Source: Pseudomonas sp. JAI120 (GTDB taxonomy: Bacteria; Pseudomonadota; Gammaproteobacteria; Pseudomonadales; Pseudomonadaceae). From it: DNA of 64,000 nucleotides. The notes beneath the pieces are model-generated. The model made no database searches. It had not been told where the DNA came from and saw only the letters and a list, made by a program, of their open reading frames with translations. A program made the position numbers and the translations under genes. The stretch's first letter is position 1, and each line of letters begins with the position of its first letter. Shown here in pieces: positions 15,701 through 23,404 of this stretch. The stretch is taken from assembly GCF_014207255.1 (NCBI RefSeq), contig NZ_JACHCZ010000001.1:62001-126000 (forward strand), written 5' to 3'.

Positions 15701-15730
15701 AAAAAAGCCGACGTACGAGGTCGGCTTTTT
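15701..15730. terminator. Bidirectional terminator
   Basis: AAAAAAGCCGAC (15701-15712) and GTCGGCTTTTT (15720-15730) form a hairpin with T runs on both strands, between the CII-like and antirepressor genes. Confidence 0.85.
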
Positions 15731-15758
15731 CTACAGCGGTAAACATCTGGAGCGAATC

Positions 15759-16580
15759 ATGCACCAACACACCGAATCGATCAATAGCCCCAACAATCTC
15801 GCGCCACGTTTTCTGCAATCGCAAAACGTGGCGCGTGAAGTTTCGATGACCAGTCTTGAGCTTGTCGATTTCATCAATGGGCAGCGAAGTCAGGAGGATC
15901 CGATCCTGGACCATGCTGACTTCATGAAGAAGGTGCCTCGGGTGATCAGGAAAGATGCCGGAAAATTTTCCGACATCTACCTCGATTCAATGAACCGGAA
16001 GCAGAAGTGCTATCGGTTCCCCAAGCGCGAATCCTGCCTGATGGCCATGTCGTATAGCTACGACCTCCAGGCCGCAGTTTTCGACCATATGACATCGCTG
16101 GAGGAGCGGCTTTCGCAAAAGGTCGCACTCCCTTCATACGCCGAGGCCTTGCGTCTCTATGCCGACCAGATCGAGCAGACAGAGGTGTTGCGAGTCGAGA
16201 ACCACCAGCAGGCCACAAAGATCCACTCCTTGGAGAACCTCTTCAAGGAAGGCATGACCCACACCCAGTTCTGCAAGGGCCTGAATGGGGTCAACGTCAT
16301 GCAGGTGGGCAAGTACCTGGAGGCCCGCAGCTGGCTCTACAACGAGAGCAAGTCTGGCGTTCGTCACCGCGTGGGCTCCTACGCCCGCGACAAGTACATG
16401 ACCGAGCACCAGGTCGAAGTCACCCCTCACGGCAAAGATCCTTTCATCTCCTACACGCCTGTCCTGCTGAAGAAGGGCGCGGCACGCCTGTACGACCTGT
16501 ACTTGGCCGGCGAGCTGCCCATGAAGAAGACCTGGGACGGCCTGTTCACCCACGATAAAGCAGTGCGAGGTGCCGCGTGA
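15759..16580 (+). CDS. Rha-type antirepressor / phage regulatory protein
   Basis: A 273-residue protein. The N-terminal 110 residues look like the phage Rha domain (VAREVSMTSLELVDFINGQ; SYDLQAAVFDHMTSLE). The C-terminal 130 look like an antirepressor/KilA-C domain (HTQFCKGLNGVNVMQVGKYL; ARSWLYNESKSG). GGAG precedes ATG 15759; an alternative start at 15846 would leave the 34-bp inverted repeat (15801-15834) in the leader. Such proteins interfere with repressor or host regulation early after induction. Confidence 0.8.
   Translation: MHQHTESINSPNNLAPRFLQSQNVAREVSMTSLELVDFINGQRSQEDPILDHADFMKKVPRVIRKDAGKFSDIYLDSMNRKQKCYRFPKRESCLMAMSYSYDLQAAVFDHMTSLEERLSQKVALPSYAEALRLYADQIEQTEVLRVENHQQATKIHSLENLFKEGMTHTQFCKGLNGVNVMQVGKYLEARSWLYNESKSGVRHRVGSYARDKYMTEHQVEVTPHGKDPFISYTPVLLKKGAARLYDLYLAGELPMKKTWDGLFTHDKAVRGAA
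15801..15834. repeat. 34-bp inverted repeat, GCGCCACG type (copy 2 of 3)
   Basis: Perfect 12-bp arms GCGCCACGTTTT (15801-15812) and AAAACGTGGCGC (15823-15834), loop of ten bases. It lies within the first codons of the antirepressor gene as annotated. Confidence 0.7.
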
Positions 16581-16996
16581 GCATGGGCCCCATCGTCTGC
16601 TGCCCTGTGTGTGGCGACTCCAGCCAAGCCGCCCGCAACGCCATGTATTGCTATTCGCTTGAAGTGCCGGGGGCCTCTGTTTGCTCCGGTTGCGCTGAGC
16701 GTATTGCGAACGCATTTAACAAAAAGCATGGCGGCGCATGGCTCACTTGGCCAAATGAGGCTGCGCCTAGGCCTAAAAAGGCAGTTATCGGGCAGTCAGT
16801 CAGAACTCAAGTATTTGAGAGAGACCTTTACCGATGCCTGCGGTGTGGCGACCACAAGAATCTACGAGCTGACCATGTACACCCTGAAAGCATGGGCGGA
16901 GACGCTGTGCTGGAAAACCTTCAAACCCTATGCGCAAGTTGCAATAGCTGGAAGGGCGTAAAGGTCATCGATTTTCGCGCTCCGGCGGAGGCCTGA
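16577..16996 (+). CDS. HNH endonuclease
   Basis: A 139-residue protein; GTG 16577 overlaps the previous stop as GTGA (ATG 16583 is the alternative). An N-terminal zinc-binding part (CCPVCGDSS...CSGCAERI) precedes an HNH domain: CLRCGDHKNLRADHVHP, then ENLQTLCASCNSWKG. HNH proteins in phage replication regions act in packaging or recombination or are selfish nucleases. Here it is coupled between an antirepressor and the replication initiator. Confidence 0.85.
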   Translation: MSMGPIVCCPVCGDSSQAARNAMYCYSLEVPGASVCSGCAERIANAFNKKHGGAWLTWPNEAAPRPKKAVIGQSVRTQVFERDLYRCLRCGDHKNLRADHVHPESMGGDAVLENLQTLCASCNSWKGVKVIDFRAPAEA

Positions 16997-16997
16997 C

Positions 16998-17975
16998 ATG
17001 CAATACACCGTCACGATTAACCAGGTGAAGGCGCTGGAGTGGGGGCTGAATTCTCAGCAGGCCCTGCTATTTGCCTTCGTCTATGGCTGCCCGAGCTGGA
17101 CCAAGCCAATCAAGACCGATGACGGGATCTTCTTCGCGTTGAGCAAGGCCAAGATCACTGAGGAGCTGCCGCTGCTCACCGACAAGCCAGACACTGCTTA
17201 CCGCATGCTGAAGGCCCTGGAAGAGGCCGGTTTGATTGAGCTTTCCAGCACTTCGAACATCACGCTTTTTCGTCTCACCGAGAAGGCCGTAGAGTGGAAC
17301 CAAAAGCTGGACGGGTCGGAAAAATATCCGACCCCACCAAAAAACAAAGGTCGGAAAAAAATCCGATCTACCTCGGATAAATCTCCGAGCAAGGTCGGAA
17401 AAAAATCCGAGCAAGGGTCGGATAAATCTCCGACAAATCAGGATACCAATCATCAGGATATAGATCAGGACACCAGTCAGGACTTGCAGGACGCCACCGG
17501 CAAGCCGGCTCAGTCCCGCGGCTTGGTACTGGTGGTTGATCGCACTGATGTCCCACGGGTTGAGATCCCCGCCGACATGCCGGGCCCTAAGGACCAGACC
17601 TGCAAAACCTTCAAGGTCTGGGCGAACTACGCCATGGCTTACCGCAAGCGCTACAGCGCCTGGCCGGTGTGGAACGCCAAGGTCGGTGGTCAGCTCGGCC
17701 AACTGGTTGACCGCCTCGGCGCCGACGTAGCCCACCACGTCGCAGCCCACTTCTTGAAAACCAGCGACGCCGCCGTTCTGCGCAAGTGCCACAGCCTCAA
17801 CGAACTGTTGGCCAACGCCGAGAGCTACCACACCCAATGGGTCACTGGGCAGCGCATCAACGGAACAACCGCCCGCCAGATGGAGCGGACCGAGGCAAAC
17901 CACTCCGCAGCCGAGCAGGCCGCCCAGATGGTTTTGGCCAAACGCCAAGCAGGTGACCGCAATGAATACCTTTGA
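16998..17975 (+). CDS. O-like replication initiation protein
   Basis: A 325-residue protein with GGAGG before ATG 16998. Residues 1-95 form a winged helix (YRMLKALEEAGLIELS). A polar, repetitive linker (about 105-170, with SDKSPSK and SDKSPTN) comes next, then a C-terminal helical domain (SAWPVWNAKVGGQLGQLVDR). The linker DNA holds five iterons, as in lambda O where the origin lies inside the gene. The product should bind the iterons and recruit a helicase loader, probably the next gene. Confidence 0.8.
   Translation: MQYTVTINQVKALEWGLNSQQALLFAFVYGCPSWTKPIKTDDGIFFALSKAKITEELPLLTDKPDTAYRMLKALEEAGLIELSSTSNITLFRLTEKAVEWNQKLDGSEKYPTPPKNKGRKKIRSTSDKSPSKVGKKSEQGSDKSPTNQDTNHQDIDQDTSQDLQDATGKPAQSRGLVLVVDRTDVPRVEIPADMPGPKDQTCKTFKVWANYAMAYRKRYSAWPVWNAKVGGQLGQLVDRLGADVAHHVAAHFLKTSDAAVLRKCHSLNELLANAESYHTQWVTGQRINGTTARQMERTEANHSAAEQAAQMVLAKRQAGDRNEYL
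17316..17433 (+). other. Putative replication origin: five 16-bp iterons
   Basis: Five copies of TCGGA(N6)TCCGA start at 17316, 17351, 17373, 17395 and 17418; the spacers alternate between AAAAAA-like and TAAATC. The last four are 22-23 bases apart, about two helical turns. Behind them TCAGGA recurs at 17438, 17453, 17465 and 17477. The block lies in the linker of the O-like gene, the same arrangement as lambda ori. Confidence 0.75.
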
Positions 17976-18759
17976 AATGAATGACCAGCAGGTTGCCGGG
18001 CTGGCCGCCGCCATCTGCGCCACAGCCGAGGCCATGGGGCAGGAAATGAACCCCGGTACCGCCGCGATGATGGCCGAAGATCTTTGCGCCTACCCGGTGC
18101 CTGTCGTCAAAGCGGCGCTGAAGGCGTGTCGCTTCGAAGTGAAGGGCAAGCTGGCTATGGCCGACATCCTGCAGCGTGTCCAGACCTCTGACGGCCGCCC
18201 AGGGAAGGACGAGGCCTGGGCCATCGCCATGACGACCAACGATGAATATGAAACCGTGGTGCTGACCGACGAAATCCAGCTGGCCCTGGCCGCTGCGAAA
18301 CCCATCTTGGATGGCGGCGACAAAATCGGTGCGCGCATGGCGTTCATCGACGCCTACCAGCGGTTCGTGGGCCAGTCCCGCGAGGACGCGAAGCCGGTCA
18401 ACTGGCACGTATCCGTAGGCTTCGACGCCAACCGCCGTATCCAGGCTGTGACCAAGGCGATGGAATTGAAGCGAATCCCGCGCGAACACGCCCAGAAGTA
18501 CCTGGCGGACCTGAGTGTCGAGCCAGTCACCGAAGACGGTCGCGCTATCGCAGGTCTGCTCACTGGCAACGTCACCCGGCCAGAGCCGGCGATTCGCCAG
18601 AAACTGGAGCTGGTGAAGAACTCGATGATGGAAATGCGGAAGGCCAGTGCTGAGCGGAAAACCGAAATGCGGATTGATGCGGCAAATGAGTTGGCGGATC
18701 GCAGGGCTCTGCTGATCAAGCAGGCCCAGGAACTGGAAGAGAAGAGGGCGGCGCAATGA
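17962..18759 (+). CDS. Putative helicase loader (P-like)
   Basis: A 265-residue protein. ATG 17962 has AGGTG six bases upstream and overlaps the O-like gene. The N-terminal half resembles phage replisome organiser/loader proteins in layout (NPGTAAMMAEDLCAYPVPVV; ALKACRFEVKGKLAMADIL). The C-terminal end is a long charged helix. No DnaB- or DnaC-type ATPase lies nearby, so if the phage recruits host DnaB this is the best candidate loader. Function is inferred from position. Confidence 0.55.
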   Translation: MNTFEMNDQQVAGLAAAICATAEAMGQEMNPGTAAMMAEDLCAYPVPVVKAALKACRFEVKGKLAMADILQRVQTSDGRPGKDEAWAIAMTTNDEYETVVLTDEIQLALAAAKPILDGGDKIGARMAFIDAYQRFVGQSREDAKPVNWHVSVGFDANRRIQAVTKAMELKRIPREHAQKYLADLSVEPVTEDGRAIAGLLTGNVTRPEPAIRQKLELVKNSMMEMRKASAERKTEMRIDAANELADRRALLIKQAQELEEKRAAQ

Positions 18760-19226
18760 CCGACAAGATCAGCGTCAACTGCCAAGCCAAGCTCACTGAG
18801 GCCATCACATGCCTGACCACCATGTACCGGGACAAGAAGTTTGTGGTGGTCTCCCTACGCCCGGGCAAGGACCGCACCCTTGACCAGAACCGGCTGTGGT
18901 TTGGGATGTACAAGCGAATCGCCGAGATGACTCAGATCGGCGACCCGGCCGATGCCCGCCGCTACTGCAAGCTGCACTTCGGCGTGCAGATCCTGCTGAA
19001 CGAAGACGCAGGGTTCCAGACCGAGTGGTACCGAGTCATGCGCCATCTGCCCTACGAAACGAAGCTGGCCATGATGGGCGAGTGCCATTTGTTTGGCCCT
19101 GATGGCTTCCCTGTGACCAGCCTGTTCAACCGCGCCCAGGGCATCGCTTACACCGACCGCATTGCAGCCTACTTCACGGGCCAAGGTGTGGTTTTCACTG
19201 ATCTACTCAGCAAGGAGGCTGCATGA
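18756..19226 (+). CDS. ninB: NinB-like recombination protein
   Basis: A 156-residue protein whose ATG overlaps the previous stop. It has the RTLDQNRLWFGMYKRIAE segment matching the SLDQNRKLW core of lambda NinB (Orf), a recombination mediator that loads on single-strand DNA binding protein. The rest is longer and more divergent than NinB. Followed by NinG as in lambdoid nin regions. Confidence 0.65.
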   Translation: MTDKISVNCQAKLTEAITCLTTMYRDKKFVVVSLRPGKDRTLDQNRLWFGMYKRIAEMTQIGDPADARRYCKLHFGVQILLNEDAGFQTEWYRVMRHLPYETKLAMMGECHLFGPDGFPVTSLFNRAQGIAYTDRIAAYFTGQGVVFTDLLSKEAA

Positions 19227-19822
19227 TCGCCAAGCAACCAAAACCGAAGAAATGCCGTGTTACGGCGTGCGGGGTGTCATTCATCCCATTACGCCTGGGT
19301 CAGGCTGTGTGCAGTCCTGCATGCGCAATCCTCGATGCACCGAAGAACCAGGATAGGGCCCGCAAGGCAATTGCCCAGCGTGATCGCCGCGATATCAAGG
19401 TCCGCAAGGAGAAGCTGAAGAGCAGGGCGGATCATCTGCGCGACGCCCAGGCCGCCGTGAACGAGTACGTGCGCCTGCGTGACGCGCACCTGCCCTGCAT
19501 CAGCTGCGACTCCACGCCGAACGATAACGACCTCATGACTGGCAGCCGGTGGGACGCTGGCCACTACCGATCCGTCGGCGCATGCCCGGAGCTGCGCTTC
19601 GAGCCACTGAACATCCACCGGCAGTGCGTGAAGTGCAACCGCAACCTTTCCGGCAATGCCGTGGAGTACCGCATTCGCCTGGTGTTGCGCATCGGCGCCG
19701 AGAAGGTGGCTTGGCTGGAAGGCCTGCACGCGCCGTGCAAGTACACCGTGGAAGAGATCAAGGCGATCAAAGCCAAATACCGCGCAATGACCAGAGAGTT
19801 GAAAAAAGGAGAAGCCGCATGA
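19223..19822 (+). CDS. ninG: NinG (Rap) recombination endonuclease
   Basis: A 199-residue protein of normal NinG length. It has an N-terminal zinc site (CRVTACGVSF...CSPACAI), a basic coiled region, and the C-terminal core CISC...WDAGHYRSVGACPELRF then RQCVKCNRNLSGN typical of lambda NinG/Rap, a structure-specific nuclease acting on recombination intermediates. Four-base overlaps on both sides. Confidence 0.9.
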   Translation: MIAKQPKPKKCRVTACGVSFIPLRLGQAVCSPACAILDAPKNQDRARKAIAQRDRRDIKVRKEKLKSRADHLRDAQAAVNEYVRLRDAHLPCISCDSTPNDNDLMTGSRWDAGHYRSVGACPELRFEPLNIHRQCVKCNRNLSGNAVEYRIRLVLRIGAEKVAWLEGLHAPCKYTVEEIKAIKAKYRAMTRELKKGEAA

Positions 19823-20364
19823 CCTATCGCAACGTTGTTTCAGCAGTAGTTCGAGCCCTTGCGGCCGAAACCATCACTTCCGCCGGCGGTTGCGACTTTG
19901 AGCCCAAGGTGCAGTGCGCCAAACAGAAGGGGGAGATCGTCGGGAAGGAGGCGGCGTTTCTCCAGGACTGCTGGGTGTTCGGCCGGCTGCGCAAGGCGTT
20001 GACCCCGGCGCACTGGCGAGCACTGGTGGCGAAGTACTCCACCCACGAGGAGCGCAAGCACGGCGCGATCCTGGAGCTGCTGAATTCGGTGAAGTCGCCG
20101 GCGCCGAAACGGTTTCGTGAGTGCGCTGTGCTGACGTGGGCTATTCCGCAGGTTGCCGGTGCCGAGGGCAAACGTTCCGCCGCTGTGCTGCCGGCCGCAT
20201 GGTATGACATCACCAATTGGGACAATGACGGCAAGCCGGAATCGACTCGGTACCGGTGGCGCTCAGGGATCCGCAAGACGTTGGATGACCAGGTAAACGA
20301 GGCGCTGACGGCCGCTCAGGAACTGCTCGACGCAGAGGGATTAATCGAAAGTTGCGCTGCGTAG
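19819..20364 (+). CDS. Q-like late antiterminator
   Basis: A 181-residue protein, ATG 19819 overlapping the NinG stop. Position (end of the Nin region, before a leader terminator and the late genes) and segments such as HWRALVAKYSTHEERK and WYDITNW fit phage antitermination proteins of Pseudomonas. The last 78 codons plus about 70 bases downstream are repeated, without indels, at 54543-54845 as a fragment. It would let polymerase pass the terminators at 20446 and beyond. Confidence 0.75.
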   Translation: MTYRNVVSAVVRALAAETITSAGGCDFEPKVQCAKQKGEIVGKEAAFLQDCWVFGRLRKALTPAHWRALVAKYSTHEERKHGAILELLNSVKSPAPKRFRECAVLTWAIPQVAGAEGKRSAAVLPAAWYDITNWDNDGKPESTRYRWRSGIRKTLDDQVNEALTAAQELLDAEGLIESCAA

Positions 20365-20445
20365 CAAATCGCTATTGCAATGAGTGAGAAAGTGAGAGAG
20401 TATTTACCCATCCTGCCGATCTTGCGCGTTGAGGTTGCACAGTAA

Positions 20446-20471
20446 AGCCCGGCATGAAGTCGGGCTTTTTC
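20446..20471 (+). terminator. Late-leader terminator (tR'-like)
   Basis: AGCCCG (20446-20451) and CGGGCT (20461-20466) with TTTTT, 80 bases after the Q-like gene. The preceding 80 bases probably hold the late promoter and Q site; they are conserved in the Q fragment at 54.8 kb. Confidence 0.8.
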
Positions 20472-20488
20472 ATGTGAGGCAAAGGACG

Positions 20489-20752
20489 ATGCGAGCTCTC
20501 TTACTTCTCGGAATGTTGCTTTCGCCTTTGGCGTTTGCCGACACAATCGAGCCTTCACATGACTGTAGCCAGCCAAGTGTTCCATACGAATTTGAAGACC
20601 AGAACGAGCGCGATCAATTCAACGCCGAGGTGGAGGAGTACAAATCCTGCATCACTGACTTCGTAGAGGAGCAGCAAGACGCTATTCGGAAGCATAAGTC
20701 TGCGGCCGACGACGCCATTGAAGAGTGGAACTCGTTCGCCCGATCGACATAG
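20489..20752 (+). CDS. Small secreted protein
   Basis: ATG 20489 with AAAGGA upstream. An 87-residue product with a signal peptide (MRALLLLGMLLSPLAFA) and an acidic mature part containing two cysteines (HDCSQPS, YKSCITD), perhaps a disulphide. First gene after the late-leader terminator. Unknown function; a periplasmic accessory role is likely. Confidence 0.7.
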   Translation: MRALLLLGMLLSPLAFADTIEPSHDCSQPSVPYEFEDQNERDQFNAEVEEYKSCITDFVEEQQDAIRKHKSAADDAIEEWNSFARST

Positions 20753-20770
20753 CCGCTACGTATTTCTCCA

Positions 20771-20796
20771 AGCCTCGCCAAGTGCGGGGCTTTTTA
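20771..20796 (+). terminator. Terminator between late genes
   Basis: GCCTCGC (20772-20778) pairs with GCGGGGC (20784-20790), then TTTTT. The same hairpin recurs at 21896-21920. Confidence 0.75.
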
Positions 20797-20836
20797 TTGC
20801 CCACGGAAAGGGCGATTCAGCAAAAGGAATTTGCAG

Positions 20837-21022
20837 ATGTTGAAAGAAATCAGATGCGGTAACTGCAACCGACTTCTCGCCCGCACGGGTGGGTTTACAG
20901 AGCTCCAGATCAAATGTTCCCGATGCGGGACGTTGAATCATGTGAAGGCCACGAGCCTCGAGCAATCGCCTTTGAGCGACATGACAGCGGAATCCTCCGC
21001 GACTAATCATTCGACTCAATAG
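20837..21022 (+). CDS. com: Com-like zinc-finger translational activator
   Basis: A 61-residue protein with the Mu Com pattern: MLKEIRCGNCNRLLA, then IKCSRCGTLNHVKA. Two CxxC pairs form one zinc site. Mu Com binds mRNA to activate translation of the DNA modification gene mom. No mom-like gene follows; the next gene, eight bases away, is the lectin-like bacteriocin. Either mom was replaced by cargo, or the protein has another target. Confidence 0.85.
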   Translation: MLKEIRCGNCNRLLARTGGFTELQIKCSRCGTLNHVKATSLEQSPLSDMTAESSATNHSTQ

Positions 21023-21030
21023 GTGAAAAA

Positions 21031-21885
21031 ATGGCTTTTTCCGTCACCCCGTTCAGCAACAACGGTAGCTCTGTGCTTCCGCCTCGGACGATGATGCACC
21101 AGGGGCAGTATTTGGAGTCTCCGGACAAACGCTACAAGTTGATCCTTCAAGACGACATGAACTTGGCACTTTTCGACCATGGCGCCGTAGCATGGGTGCT
21201 TGATTACAACACACCGTACACATATCAAGATCGCAACCCAAACTCGGACCTCGGTAACTGCTTCTACACCCAAGGCGCTGCGTTCATGATGGACCAGATC
21301 AGGAAGCGCACCGTAGCCACCACAATTGGTGTTCCGCTAGGTAGTGAGGTCGGAGCGCCGGATCGAATTTATCTCCAGCTTCAAAACGACGGTAACGTTG
21401 TGCTGGTGGATGCCGTGCCGTTGTGGGTAAACAACGCAGCGCTACCAATCTTGTATGATCAGCCCTCGATTGTAATTCCGCCTGGCACTTCATTGGTGCC
21501 TGGCAAGTTTTACGGCGTCGGGAATGTAGCTTTGGTGTTTCAGGGCGACGGTAACCTGGTCGTTTATGGTCCAAACAGCAGCGTCGTCTGGGCAAGCTAT
21601 TCCCATAACAAAGGTGGTACGAGCTGCGTTATGCAGGGCGATGGTAATCTGGTGATCTACACCGATAAGGGCGTCGCAATTTGGAATAGCAAAACTAGTG
21701 GCAACCCCGACCTTGCCCTGCGCGTCCAGGCCAACGGCCGGATGTCGATTGTGAAAGAGCTTCCGGTGTGGGCGCGTTTCGGCTATGTGCCAACGGTCAA
21801 GCCCCGTCGCCCGCTCTTCTATCCTGATCACGGTACGGGTGACCTTCCGACTTACGGCAGTTGGACTTGGAACAACGTGTTTTAA
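21031..21885 (+). CDS. llpA: Lectin-like bacteriocin (LlpA/putidacin L1 type)
   Basis: A 284-residue protein with two B-lectin (MMBL) domains, the size and layout of LlpA bacteriocins. Sugar-site motifs are QDDMNLALF (40-48), QNDGNVVLV (118-126), QGDGNLVVY (171-179) and QGDGNLVIY (202-210). Only the last three keep the QxDxNxVxY pattern well. A short C-terminal extension follows (KPRRPLFYPD... WNNVF). No signal peptide, as in other LlpA proteins. LlpA kills related pseudomonads after binding their lipopolysaccharide and the BamA surface. Here it lies in the prophage late region, so it may be released on induction. Confidence 0.85.
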   Translation: MAFSVTPFSNNGSSVLPPRTMMHQGQYLESPDKRYKLILQDDMNLALFDHGAVAWVLDYNTPYTYQDRNPNSDLGNCFYTQGAAFMMDQIRKRTVATTIGVPLGSEVGAPDRIYLQLQNDGNVVLVDAVPLWVNNAALPILYDQPSIVIPPGTSLVPGKFYGVGNVALVFQGDGNLVVYGPNSSVVWASYSHNKGGTSCVMQGDGNLVIYTDKGVAIWNSKTSGNPDLALRVQANGRMSIVKELPVWARFGYVPTVKPRRPLFYPDHGTGDLPTYGSWTWNNVF

Positions 21886-21895
21886 ATCGTCCAAG

Positions 21896-21920
21896 GCCTC
21901 GCCAAGTGCGGGGCTTTTTT
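21896..21920 (+). terminator. Terminator behind the bacteriocin gene
   Basis: GCCTCGC (21896-21902) and GCGGGGC (21908-21914) followed by TTTTTT, ten bases past the stop. The following 330 bases to the holin hold another GGCCCC/GGGGCC hairpin near 22140 and no gene. Confidence 0.8.
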
Positions 21921-22252
21921 ACGCCCAGTTTTACCTGTAGCCAGGACAGCCTTCGGGAGGCCTGGACGTCGATAGCCGGTAGTGCGACGTACGGAAATAA
22001 CACCGGCCGCCCGTGCATCCTGACCTCGTTGTGCTTCCGGGGTGGCGCGAGACAAGACTGGCGAGATCGATGCATTAGGGCGTCGACGCTGTGATTGTTT
22101 TTGGCAGACAGCACGGAAAGACGCGCACCTATTCAGGGCCCCGACATTGTTTGGGGCCTTTCCGTTTTCGGCCCCACCACACCCATTGCTCCGAGCTGGG
22201 AGTGCTGTGTGAGCCGATTCAATTCCCAAACATGCCCCACGGAGTCGAGCGC

Positions 22253-22591
22253 ATGGAGTATCTACAGCGCCTGCTCGACAAGATCGACAGGTTCGAATTG
22301 TTGATTGCGGGCCTGATTGGGGCCGTTGTTGCGAGCTGGTGGCACAAGGACGACTTGTCCGACTGGCGCGCCTGGATGGTGTTCTTGATCACCGGTGTTG
22401 CCTGCTCGCTGTACCTGACGAGCATGGTCAGCGCCTACCTAAATGTCACTGAGCCAAAGATCGTGGCCGGCATTGGGTTCTTGCTGGGCACGTTCGGCGG
22501 CTCGCTCCTGGCAGCAATTAATCGAGCCATCAAAGCCGCTGACCTCTGGGCGCTTATTCGCCAGCGGTTCGGGGGAGGCAATCCACCATGA
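22253..22591 (+). CDS. Putative holin
   Basis: ATG 22253 has GGAG eight bases upstream. The 112-residue product has a charged N-terminus, three likely membrane helices (about 17-30, 42-58, 65-85) and a polar tail (IRQRFGGGNPP). Size, topology and the overlapping second membrane gene fit a phage holin pair. It lies far from the endolysin at 50.5 kb, a split lysis arrangement common in Pseudomonas phages. Confidence 0.65.
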   Translation: MEYLQRLLDKIDRFELLIAGLIGAVVASWWHKDDLSDWRAWMVFLITGVACSLYLTSMVSAYLNVTEPKIVAGIGFLLGTFGGSLLAAINRAIKAADLWALIRQRFGGGNPP

Positions 22592-22932
22592 ATCTTGAAC
22601 TGATTAACTCCATCGCCTGCGGCCTTATCGCGCTGTGGGCCACCTGGTGCGTACTGAGCGGGAAGGTGAGGGACGGCATCCTCGGGAAGCTGATCTACTC
22701 GACGATCGCCATTACCGGTTTTGTCGTGATGGTGCGTAGCCAGAACATCTTCTTCGGCCCGACCACCGCGGGCCTGACACTGCATGTCGCCCTAGCCCTG
22801 GCTGGTGCTCGCCACATCTTCATGGTCACGTACTGGCAGCCGGTTAAAGCCTGGCTTTGTCGGACGCTGAACTGCGAGCACTGCCTGCACTGCGACAAGG
22901 CACCTGGTGGTGTCGAACGCCGGAGCAAGTAA
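22588..22932 (+). CDS. Putative second holin or antiholin
   Basis: A 114-residue membrane protein overlapping the previous gene by four bases. Three hydrophobic segments (about 5-22, 33-50, 62-80) and a Cys-rich cytoplasmic tail (CRTLNCEHCLHCDK). Holin/antiholin pairing is inferred from topology and coupling. Confidence 0.6.
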   Translation: MNLELINSIACGLIALWATWCVLSGKVRDGILGKLIYSTIAITGFVVMVRSQNIFFGPTTAGLTLHVALALAGARHIFMVTYWQPVKAWLCRTLNCEHCLHCDKAPGGVERRSK

Positions 22933-22941
22933 TGCGAGGGC

Positions 22942-23307
22942 CTACCAGCCCCCTGGAAACCACTGCCGGGCAAGGCTTACCGTCACGCGCAGTGCATGCT
23001 GACTTTGGTCACACTCTACCTGTCGGTCTTCAGGCGTTGCGGGCTTGCGCCACTTAAGGTTTGCCGCCAAGCCTTTGGCGTAGGTTTTTTCAAATTCGGG
23101 GCTTGCTTCCTTGGTAAGGCGCATCGCTTTCGCATAGTCAGCCTCAAGGTCATCAGGCAGCGATTCACAAGCCAGTTTGGCTTGCTGATACCTAACGGCA
23201 TACATGTAGCCGTCAGTAGGAGCTTCGTCGTAGCTGTAGCGGGATGGCTCTGAAGCGAGTGCTGGGCCAGCGAGAAGTAGCGCAGAGAGATACAGGCTTC
23301 CGTGCAT
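22942..23307 (-). CDS. Secreted accessory protein on the opposite strand
   Basis: A 121-residue protein with a signal peptide (MHGSLYLSALLLAGPALA) and a helical mature part (YQQAKLACESLPDDLEADYAKAM) with two cysteines. Its orientation against the late operon suggests an independently expressed moron. No family recognised. Confidence 0.65.
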   Translation of the reverse strand: MHGSLYLSALLLAGPALASEPSRYSYDEAPTDGYMYAVRYQQAKLACESLPDDLEADYAKAMRLTKEASPEFEKTYAKGLAANLKWRKPATPEDRQVECDQSQHALRVTVSLARQWFPGGW

Positions 23308-23357
23308 GGGTTCGAAGTCTCGAAAAAATCAAAGTCAGCTGAGTATACCCGGCTCAT

Positions 23358-23395
23358 CCGCGCCACGTTTTCGAATGCGCCAAATCGTGGCGCGG
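23358..23395. repeat. Inverted repeat, GCGCCACG type (copy 3 of 3)
   Basis: Perfect 10-bp arms CCGCGCCACG (23358-23367) and CGTGGCGCGG (23386-23395), directly before the ribosome site of the 23405 gene. The core GCGCCACG to CGTGGCGC spans 34 bases, as in copy 2. Confidence 0.7.
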
Positions 23396-23404
23396 AGATA
23401 GCCG

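Noticed and set aside
15051..15914. 287-codon minus-strand frame over the CII-like gene
   Set aside because: Runs through the bidirectional terminator at 15701 and opposite a supported gene.
17316..17433. CRISPR-like regular repeat array
   Set aside because: Repeats are 16-bp palindromes with 6-7 base gaps inside a coding frame; iterons explain them, spacers of CRISPR size are absent.
20837..21885. Mom-type DNA modification gene behind com
   Set aside because: The following gene has four B-lectin motifs and no acetyltransferase-like Mom features.
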